Shown: positions 6,023-11,057 of the stretch, piece after piece
Position numbering within the stretch: the stretch's first letter is position 1
Layout: each line of letters begins with the position of its first letter
Assembly (NCBI GenBank): GCA_004524515.1
Contig: SDNV01000084.1
Location: 1 to 12,934, forward strand
Length of the DNA: 12,934 bases
Reading direction: 5' to 3'
Source of the DNA: Promethearchaeota archaeon
GTDB lineage: Archaea > Asgardarchaeota > Lokiarchaeia > Sigynarchaeales > SOKP01
The notes under the pieces: model-generated
The model's database searches: none
Seen by the model: only the letters and a program-made list of their open reading frames with translations
What the model was told of the DNA's origin: nothing
Made by a program: the position numbers and the translations under genes

Positions 6023-6811
6023 ATGAATGATATCGATTTTAAATGGGATGCTAAACTCTATCAACAACACTCACCTGTTCAATATGAATTAGGTTTAAGA
6101 GCAATTGAGAAATTAAATCCTCAAAATAATGAGAATATATTAGAGATTGGTTGTGGGAACGGAATACTTACAACTAAACTCGCTAAATTGATACCCCATG
6201 GAAAAATCACCGCTATTGAACCTTCTAAAGAAATGACGGAACAAGCTAAAGAAAATCTTGCTCAGAACAATGTACCTAATGTTATGGTTATAAATTTAGA
6301 TGCCACAAAAATTAAATATGAAAATGAGTTTGATGCGGTTTTCTCTAATTCCGCTATTCATTGGATAAAAAATCAGGAATTAATCTATGGATTAATTTAC
6401 ACGGTACTTAAAAACAATGGACGAATAATGATTCAAACGGGTCTAAAGCAAATAACAAAATATGCGCAAGCATTAATTAATGTGGGGATTGAATTTAAAG
6501 AATATTTGAAGGATTTCAAATCCCCTTGGCGCTTTCTAACTAAAAAAGAAACTCAAAACATATTGGAAATTAAAAATTTTAAAGAAATTGAGGTAGAACA
6601 ATATCCTTATATCGCAAAATTCCAAAATGAGGATGATTTAATAAATTATTTTAAGGCCGCAGGATTCGTCCCGTTTGCAAATGTTTTGCCAAAATCGATT
6701 CATAATGAGTTTATTCAAAAATATAAGGAAAATTTGTTTGAGATAAATCAACCCAACCCCTTACACTTAAAAATGGATAGGTTATTTATCACTGCCAAAA
6801 AGATTCTATAA
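6023..6811 (+). CDS. Class I SAM-dependent methyltransferase, trans-aconitate-methyltransferase type
   Basis: A Rossmann-fold methyltransferase of 262 residues. Motif I is LEIGCGNG at 40-47, the ribose-binding acidic residue E67 ends the second strand, D94 is in the D-A region that contacts adenine, and FSNSAIHWI (108-116) is the motif IV region. The S-N-x-A-x-H-W-I form is typical of the trans-aconitate 2-methyltransferase (Tam) and juvenile-hormone-acid methyltransferase group, as is the N-terminal W-x-x-x-x-Y-x-x-x-S-x-x-Q pattern (residues 8-20). The C-terminal half (about 130-262) would form the substrate lid and includes a typical NYFKAAGF segment. The true substrate cannot be read from sequence, so no symbol is given. 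It seems to be a single-gene unit; neighbours give no pathway clue. Confidence 0.85.
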   Translation: MNDIDFKWDAKLYQQHSPVQYELGLRAIEKLNPQNNENILEIGCGNGILTTKLAKLIPHGKITAIEPSKEMTEQAKENLAQNNVPNVMVINLDATKIKYENEFDAVFSNSAIHWIKNQELIYGLIYTVLKNNGRIMIQTGLKQITKYAQALINVGIEFKEYLKDFKSPWRFLTKKETQNILEIKNFKEIEVEQYPYIAKFQNEDDLINYFKAAGFVPFANVLPKSIHNEFIQKYKENLFEINQPNPLHLKMDRLFITAKKIL

Positions 6812-6837
6812 CCCTTTTCACTAAATATCTAAACACA

Positions 6838-6844
6838 TTTTTTT
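6838..6844 (+). terminator. Oligo-T candidate terminator after the methyltransferase
   Basis: A run of seven T, 27 bases after the stop. Archaeal RNA polymerase terminates at non-template oligo-T tracts, so this is plausible, but such runs are frequent in this DNA. Confidence 0.3.
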
Positions 6845-6911
6845 CTAATGAGTTTTGGATAAAAAGTACTTAATTTTCTATTTAATTAAATTTTTAAACT
6901 CACGCTTCATG

Positions 6912-6947
6912 TTGTAATTAGAGCCTTATTTGATTTTTTAATTACAA
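6912..6947. repeat. 9-bp perfect inverted repeat upstream of the first six-helix membrane gene
   Basis: TTGTAATTA (6912-6920) and TAATTACAA (6939-6947) with an 18-base spacer, ending 25 bases before the TTG at 6973. The position suits an operator or a leader hairpin. AT-rich composition lowers its significance. Confidence 0.4.
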
Positions 6948-6972
6948 TAAAAGAGGTATTTAAAACTATACT

Positions 6973-7755
6973 TTGATTGATAAATTAAAAACCATTCTCA
7001 AAAAGATTGAGTTCAAACATAAAAAATCTTCAGAGGAAGATAAACATGTATATCTGAGTGAAGAACAGATTCAAATGATTGCGGAATATGCTATATCTAA
7101 ACTTCGTCAAGAATCAGAGCAAAAAAAAAAAGTGGATAAAGACTCAAATGGTTATTTTCGTACTCTTGATTCTGGTATATTAGAGCCAAAGAAAAAGGTG
7201 ATCGAACAGTACGAATTTTCTATGGGAGTAAGAATTGGTGGTATTATTTTATTGGCAATTTGTATCTGGTATTGGATTTGGTTTTTCTTTATTGTCCAGC
7301 GATTCGAACCGTTAACATATTCTGCATATATAACGTTGATTTTAGTGTCTCTAACCTTAATTAATAAGTTTGAATCCGTGCTGCTTAATTCGATTACTGG
7401 TATATCGGTATACGGATTCATGATGCTTACTATCGGCTCTCTTATAGTAAGTCATTCTAACTTTATAAATATTTTAACTGGACCTCTCCTATATGGACTT
7501 ATTGCCAGCTTTCAACTTTTTCTCGTTTTTCACCCCAAAATTTTTGTAAGCAAGCGATATATGATTTGGGGTTTACTTTTCTATTTACTCTTTTTAAGCA
7601 GTTTTGAAACATTTACTCATGTTAATGTCGTAATTGGTGGTACAGAGGGGAAGTCTTCAGAACTCCAAACCGCGGTTTTGTCGTTTTACATCTTAATGAT
7701 CACATATATAGTGATTTATTTCTATAAGAAAAAGTTTGGATTGCTATTACCTTAA
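6973..7755 (+). CDS. Six-helix membrane protein, unrecognised family (paralogue A)
   Basis: I do not recognise the family. A hydrophilic N-terminus of about 80 residues with amphipathic helices precedes six probable membrane segments at about 87-108, 115-130, 144-160, 167-186, 196-214 and 232-251, ending in a short Lys-rich tail. The protein is a clear paralogue of the one at 9295-10068: shared blocks include LEPKKKVIE, SMGVR, INKFES-x-LLNS (130-140), GP-L-x-G, QLFLVFH and VSKRY (192-196). The start is uncertain: TTG at 6973 is the first possible codon after an in-frame stop at 6961. AGAGGT at 6952-6957 is 15 bases away, too far for a good ribosome-binding site. The next Met is residue 35. 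Co-directional with the DUF998 gene, but 127 bp and a T-run lie between. Likely an integral membrane protein; function unknown. Confidence 0.75.
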   Translation: MIDKLKTILKKIEFKHKKSSEEDKHVYLSEEQIQMIAEYAISKLRQESEQKKKVDKDSNGYFRTLDSGILEPKKKVIEQYEFSMGVRIGGIILLAICIWYWIWFFFIVQRFEPLTYSAYITLILVSLTLINKFESVLLNSITGISVYGFMMLTIGSLIVSHSNFINILTGPLLYGLIASFQLFLVFHPKIFVSKRYMIWGLLFYLLFLSSFETFTHVNVVIGGTEGKSSELQTAVLSFYILMITYIVIYFYKKKFGLLLP

Positions 7756-7781
7756 ATCTAACACTTAGAGGTTTTAAAAAG

Positions 7782-7788
7782 TTTTTTT
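7782..7788 (+). terminator. Oligo-T candidate terminator after paralogue A
   Basis: Seven T, 26 bases after the stop of the first membrane gene and upstream of a separate promoter candidate for the next gene. Confidence 0.35.
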
Positions 7789-7841
7789 ATTTATCCTAAA
7801 TTTAAAAAAATCAATTATATCTTATTTTAAATGCTACAAGA

Positions 7842-7849
7842 TATAAAAA
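7842..7849 (+). promoter_or_regulatory. Possible TATA box for the DUF998-type gene
   Basis: TATAAAAA is 34-41 bases before the ATG at 7883. Predicted initiation near 7870 would put the GGAG ribosome-binding site (7871-7874) at the extreme 5' end of the mRNA. Confidence 0.35.
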
Positions 7850-7882
7850 TCGTAAATATATGGGATTCTCGGAGAAAAATTT

Positions 7883-7963
7883 ATGAAATCAGAGAAAATT
7901 AAAAAAATTATGGAATCAGAGAAAATAAAAAAGGTAATGGAATCTGAGAAAATTAAAAAAATA
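7883..7963 (+). repeat. Three tandem 27-bp repeats encoding a 9-residue unit
   Basis: Units at 7883-7909, 7910-7936 and 7937-7963, each beginning ATG-[AG]AA-TC, encode M-[KE]-S-E-K-I-K-K-[IV]; a fourth partial unit (V-E-S) follows. Units differ by only a few bases, mostly silent or conservative, which suggests recent expansion with the reading frame kept. Confidence 0.85.
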
Positions 7964-8629
7964 GTCGAATCTTTTCCAATTCCACGAAAGTGGCCCATCA
8001 GCGTGGTATCTGGACTCTTTGCAATCATTACTTTTTGGAGCTTTGCTTTTATTTCCATGGCACATTTTCCAGGAGTCTACAACCCATTTGTAAATTGGAT
8101 GAGCAATTTGGGAAATTCAAAATTAAACCCAGAAGGGGCTATTTATTTCAATATTGGTATTATTATCGCAGGAATCGCCCTGTTTCCTTTTTTTATAGGG
8201 TTATATGAATGGTATATAGGAGGGCCGAGAAATAAGAGACTTACCATTTTAACTCAATTGGCAGGGTTTTATTGTGCATTTGCGATGATTATGTGCGGGA
8301 TTTATCCTGAAAATTATTTTCTGATTCATATTTTCTGGTCAATGAGCCTTTTCATCATGAGTGTATTTACCTTTCTTTTTCCCTCAATTGCCTTATATAA
8401 ATATAAATTTACGCGAAGTGTAGCGATATTTGGTTTCTCCGCAGCCGCGGTTAATCTCGTGTTATGGATATTCATCATACCCATTATGGAGTGGGTAACC
8501 ATTCTTCTTTCCTTTCTTTTTATAGGGGTCATTGTACACAGTATGAAAAAGCGAATCGAACGATTACGGATGGTTCGCAAACAAGGGGTAGTAATACCTT
8601 CTAAGAAAAAAAGAAAAAAGAAAAAATAA
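7883..8629 (+). CDS. DUF998-type six-helix membrane protein with repeated N-terminus
   Basis: The core carries the DUF998 hallmark region: Y66-N-P-F-x-N-W-M-S-N-L-G-N, then N-P-E-G-A and F-N-I-G (to about 92), between the first and second membrane helices. Six probable membrane segments lie at about 38-58, 88-108, 122-142, 147-168, 177-199 and 203-221. The biochemical role of DUF998 proteins is not established to my knowledge. Residues 1-27 are three copies of a 9-residue, strongly basic unit predicted to form an amphipathic helix, and the C-terminus is a Lys/Arg tail (241-248). Both ends are likely cytosolic by the positive-inside rule. The start at 7883 is backed by GGAG with 8 bases of spacing; the ATGs opening repeats 2 and 3 lack such a site. 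It lies between the two paralogous membrane genes. Family call good, function unknown. Confidence 0.82.
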   Translation: MKSEKIKKIMESEKIKKVMESEKIKKIVESFPIPRKWPISVVSGLFAIITFWSFAFISMAHFPGVYNPFVNWMSNLGNSKLNPEGAIYFNIGIIIAGIALFPFFIGLYEWYIGGPRNKRLTILTQLAGFYCAFAMIMCGIYPENYFLIHIFWSMSLFIMSVFTFLFPSIALYKYKFTRSVAIFGFSAAAVNLVLWIFIIPIMEWVTILLSFLFIGVIVHSMKKRIERLRMVRKQGVVIPSKKKRKKKK

Positions 8630-8677
8630 TTATTTAAAATCTTCACTTTTCAAGTTTTTTAACTAACGCTATAAATT

Positions 8678-8953
8678 TTAATTCTCCAGCTTATTTTTTT
8701 TTCTTTTCATATATTTAGAATGCATACAAATAAAAATTCCTTCAAATTTTAGTGAAGTTGCATAAACTTCTCCATATCTCAACCCATGGCGAACAATCAT
8801 CTCATAAGTAGCACATAGATTCTCAAATCTTTTGTTTTCATTAGGAAAAATATAACACTAAAAAGGATAATCATAAAAACTTGTGGTTAATGTTTTAGCT
8901 GCTTCTTGAATATGTTCTTTAGATAATTGAATTAGTTTCTGAATAGATTTCAC
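8678..8953 (-). pseudogene. GNAT-type acetyltransferase remnant with an in-frame TAG
   Basis: Reading the minus strand from GTG at 8953 gives a continuous frame of 91 codons broken only by TAG at 8858-8860 (codon 32). The N-terminal part reads LIQLSKEHIQEAAKTLTTSF-YDYPF, then after TAG CYIFPNENKRFENL and TYEMIVRHGLRYGEVYATS. I recognise this as the N-terminal half of a GNAT N-acetyltransferase subfamily, in which the stop replaces what is usually a Leu-like position. After YATS the sequence quickly loses resemblance and ends in a Lys-rich stretch, so the acetyl-CoA-binding C-terminal half is missing. It is therefore most likely a decayed gene: nonsense mutation plus 3' loss. The GTG has no ribosome-binding site; an ATT at 8944 does have AGGTG six bases upstream. 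Pyrrolysine decoding of TAG is a remote alternative. I verified the frame codon by codon. Confidence 0.65.
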
Positions 8954-9110
8954 CTACTTTAACTTGAAAATTTCATTAGATTAGATAAATTTAATTAAAT
9001 TTATATCAATATAAATCTTTTGAAAATGCCTTGAATTTAACTCCTATCTATATTTAGACCTAATTTATATAATATTTTAAAATTATACTTCATCCAAAAT
9101 AAAATGTAGA

Positions 9111-9140
9111 TTTGTGGTAAAAAACTCCAATTCGTGGTAA
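9111..9140 (+). repeat. Pair of direct repeats TT(T/C)GTGGTAA, 20 bp apart
   Basis: Copies at 9111-9120 (TTTGTGGTAA) and 9131-9140 (TTCGTGGTAA). The start-to-start spacing of 20 bp is close to two helical turns, placing both on one face of the DNA, about 70-100 bp upstream of the TATA box at 9209. Confidence 0.45.
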
Positions 9141-9208
9141 TAAATGTGATTTTTTTACAAATTCCTTATATGACATATTTAAGGATCTTATTTTTTGATA
9201 ACAAAAGA

Positions 9209-9216
9209 TTTAAATA
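9209..9216 (+). promoter_or_regulatory. TATA box upstream of paralogue B
   Basis: TTTAAATA preceded by purine-rich AAAAGA that could serve as the TFB recognition element. Initiation would be expected near 9235-9240, leaving a leader of about 55-60 bases before the TTG at 9295. Confidence 0.45.
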
Positions 9217-9227
9217 TCTGATTTTAC

Positions 9228-9243
9228 ATACTATTAATAGTAT
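9228..9243. promoter_or_regulatory. 16-bp perfect palindrome at the predicted transcription start of paralogue B
   Basis: ATACTATTAATAGTAT is identical to its reverse complement and covers the predicted initiation site 12 bp after the TATA box. This is a common place for archaeal repressor operators. A T-tract follows at about 9248-9256. Confidence 0.4.
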
Positions 9244-9294
9244 TATATTTTTTTTTCATAATATGGTAGTAAAGTTTTTTATTTTCACACGGGG

Positions 9295-10068
9295 TTGATT
9301 TTAAAAATCGCACAAATTCCAAAAGAGAATAGAAAAAAAGAATTTTTGGAGAGTATGCCCCCTCAGAAAGAATTTAGCGAGCTAAAACTTAACGATAATG
9401 AAATAGAAATAATTACAGACAAAATTCTAATTCGAATCACTGAGGAGTTCAATAAAAGTGAAGATACTGAGAATAGATCTTATAATTACTTAACCCTATT
9501 AGAACCCAGAAATAAGGTCATTGAAAGCAAGGAATATTCTCTGGGAGTGCGAACGTTTGGATTTGTTTTATTAGGGTTTTGTGTGTTTTATTGGATGTAT
9601 TTTTTCTTTATAGCTCAAGATTATGTGCCTTTAACCCATACCACCTACCTTACATTAATCTTAATTAGCTTGACCTGCATCAACAAATTTGAATCGGCTC
9701 TTTTAAATTCGTTTATTTCAGTCTCAAGTATAGGATTTTTGATGATTTCTTTCTTTTTATTGAATACTACGAAAGATATCTTTTCTGCGCTTGGAGGGCC
9801 GATATTACACGGTGCGATGGCGGGTTTACAATTATTCGTGGTATTTCACAAAAAAATCATTGTCAGCAAACGATATTTACTCATAGGCTTCATTTTTTAT
9901 CTTATCTTCTTAAATACAATTGATGATTATGGGCGTTTAATTGAAATTACTAACATGGGAAGCTTCTACACAGAGTTAATGACATCTGTTCAAATTTTTT
10001 ATATCTTTATCCTGACTGTGATATTTGCCTATCTATATAAGAAGAGATTTAAAATTTTAATTCCGTAA
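9295..10068 (+). CDS. Six-helix membrane protein, unrecognised family (paralogue B)
   Basis: Paralogue of the protein at 6973-7755, roughly 40-45% identical by eye over the membrane part. Shared blocks: LLEP-x-x-KVIE (68-77), SLGVR (82-86), FFFIAQ, PLT-x-x-x-Y-L-T-L-I-L (112-123), CINKFES-x-LLNSF (128-140), GGPILHG (167-173), LQLFVVFH (178-185) and VSKRY (190-194). Six probable membrane segments at about 86-107, 115-130, 143-157, 165-184, 194-210 and 227-248, with a Lys/Arg-rich tail. The N-terminus (1-80) is hydrophilic and more divergent, but an acidic helix at 34-55 aligns with one in paralogue A. The start is TTG at 9295 directly after GGGG, a poor arrangement; the frame is open upstream only to the TAA at 9259, with no ATG, GTG or TTG in between, and the next Met is residue 21. 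No function can be assigned. Confidence 0.75.
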   Translation: MILKIAQIPKENRKKEFLESMPPQKEFSELKLNDNEIEIITDKILIRITEEFNKSEDTENRSYNYLTLLEPRNKVIESKEYSLGVRTFGFVLLGFCVFYWMYFFFIAQDYVPLTHTTYLTLILISLTCINKFESALLNSFISVSSIGFLMISFFLLNTTKDIFSALGGPILHGAMAGLQLFVVFHKKIIVSKRYLLIGFIFYLIFLNTIDDYGRLIEITNMGSFYTELMTSVQIFYIFILTVIFAYLYKKRFKILIP

Positions 10069-10120
10069 AAAATTTCCATTCCGAATTCTCAATAAAAAAG
10101 AAAAAGAAAAATAATTGAAT

Positions 10121-10492
10121 TTACTTAGCGTTTACATCTGATTGCATTATCCCTGTCATATTTCCTTCTGTATCATAGAAATAGGCTAGCCAACCCACAC
10201 CAAATACTGGCATTTTAGGAGTTGCCATTTTACCCCCGTTTTTTTTGATTTTTTTAATAAATTCATCAATATTGGGAACATCTATAGTATTTCTTATAGT
10301 CGGGTCATTTTTCTGTTTTTTGAATAATCCTCCATTAATACCCGGTTCGGGATCTTCTCCAGTGTTTATTAACCAATATTCAGAATCTTCAAACTCCCAT
10401 TTTTCAAATTTCCAGTTAAAGGTTTTTTCATAAAACTTTTTAACTCGTTCTAAATTATCAAAACCGATTTCAAAATGGATTACTCTTGGAAT
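10121..10492 (-). CDS. VOC (glyoxalase/bleomycin-resistance fold) protein, apparent ATT start
   Basis: The minus strand encodes a full-length VOC protein of 123 residues. It opens PRVIHFEIGFDNLERVKKFY (2-21), with the F-Y-x-x-x-F-x-W that closes the first helix, has GGLF (54-57), IDVPNIDEFIKKI (70-82) and G-G-K in the second half, and ends YFYDTEGNMTGIMQS (104-118), the family's D-x-E-G-N-x-x-G-x-M-Q. VOC enzymes use paired beta-alpha-beta-beta-beta units to bind metal and small substrates, often acting on glyoxals or antibiotics; the substrate here is unknown. There is no ATG, GTG or TTG where homologues start with M-P-R-V: the codon is ATT at 10490-10492, preceded by in-frame TAG two codons upstream. 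AAGGTG lies six bases before the ATT. Either ATT is a true rare start, or the start codon was mutated. It converges with paralogue B (52 bp between stops). Confidence 0.85.
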   Translation of the reverse strand: MPRVIHFEIGFDNLERVKKFYEKTFNWKFEKWEFEDSEYWLINTGEDPEPGINGGLFKKQKNDPTIRNTIDVPNIDEFIKKIKKNGGKMATPKMPVFGVGWLAYFYDTEGNMTGIMQSDVNAK

Positions 10493-10498
10493 TTTCTA

Positions 10499-10504
10499 CA
10501 CCTT
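10499..10504 (-). promoter_or_regulatory. Shine-Dalgarno site before the ATT start of the VOC gene
   Basis: On the minus strand AAGGTG ends six bases before the ATT at 10492, good spacing for the archaeal 16S rRNA tail. It is the main support for initiation at ATT. Confidence 0.5.
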
Positions 10505-11057
10505 AAATCTATAGTTAAAATTTTTAAAAGACAACAGAAATTTAATTTTATTCTTAATATATTATTAATAATTAATAAATGATACAATCATTCTATAATG
10601 CGAAATTGTCAAAGTTATATAAGATATTAATAAAACGAGGATTTAACTTCATTTAAATTAAAAGTGAAGATATTAAAACTATAAAATTGAATATCCAATA
10701 AATTTTGTATAAAATGTTGCTAAAATTTCGTCATAATTTTATATTAAAAAATCAGTTCAACATTAATACCATTTTTTCAGATATATTAATCATTTCATTT
10801 AATTCAAGATTCGATTTTATAATTTATTTATGAAATCTTAAAATATAAAAACTTTATCTAATTGTTGATATATTTAAATTAACTGTCTTAGAAAAAAATT
10901 GAATTAATTCATGTATATCCAATGAGGTTTGGTCCCATTATTTATTATAAAATAAAATCTCACTCTAAAGGTAATACTTTTTAAGATTTTACCACTTAAT
11001 AAATAATTAATTGAACCATAAATTTTAATATAAAAATTATCTCTTTGATGACTTGGA
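10505..11057. other. 553-bp AT-rich non-coding stretch between VOC gene and PEP synthase
   Basis: I see no coding sequence, tRNA or other RNA gene. It should contain the divergent promoters of the flanking genes. One GTGGTAA copy lies on the minus strand at 10989-10995, the same heptamer as in the direct repeats at 9111-9140, and GGTAA/TTACC form a short inverted repeat at 10970-10993. Confidence 0.5.
11027..11034 (+). promoter_or_regulatory. TATA box for PEP synthase
   Basis: AATATAAA, within TTTTAATATAAAAATTAT, is centred 27 bases before the ATG at 11058. This spacing and the absence of a Shine-Dalgarno sequence suggest a leaderless mRNA. Confidence 0.4.

Larger units (their letters stand above)
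8954..9294. other. AT-rich non-coding stretch upstream of paralogue B
   Basis: No coding sequence I can support in 341 bp. It holds a pair of TT-[TC]-GTGGTAA direct repeats, a TTTAAATA box and a 16-bp palindrome, each listed separately, all consistent with a promoter region for the gene at 9295. Confidence 0.5.

Noticed and set aside
6880..6900. ATTTAATTAAAT palindrome near 6880-6892
   Set aside because: Pure A/T self-complementarity is expected often in this base composition.
8840..8862. Frameshift in the GNAT remnant
   Set aside because: Codon-by-codon reading shows that both sides of the interruption are in the same frame; the break is a single TAG.
6973..10068. Mobile element bounded by the two paralogous membrane genes
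   Set aside because: The repeats are diverged protein paralogues, not near-identical DNA. There is no transposase, integrase, terminal inverted repeat or target duplication.
10245..10433. Plus-strand open frame of 62 codons
   Set aside because: It is antisense to the VOC gene, whose minus-strand translation matches the family from end to end.
10505..11057. Structured RNA or tRNA in the long gap
   Set aside because: No cloverleaf, no GC-rich helices and no conserved tRNA loop sequence seen; the stretch is AT-rich with only short inverted repeats.
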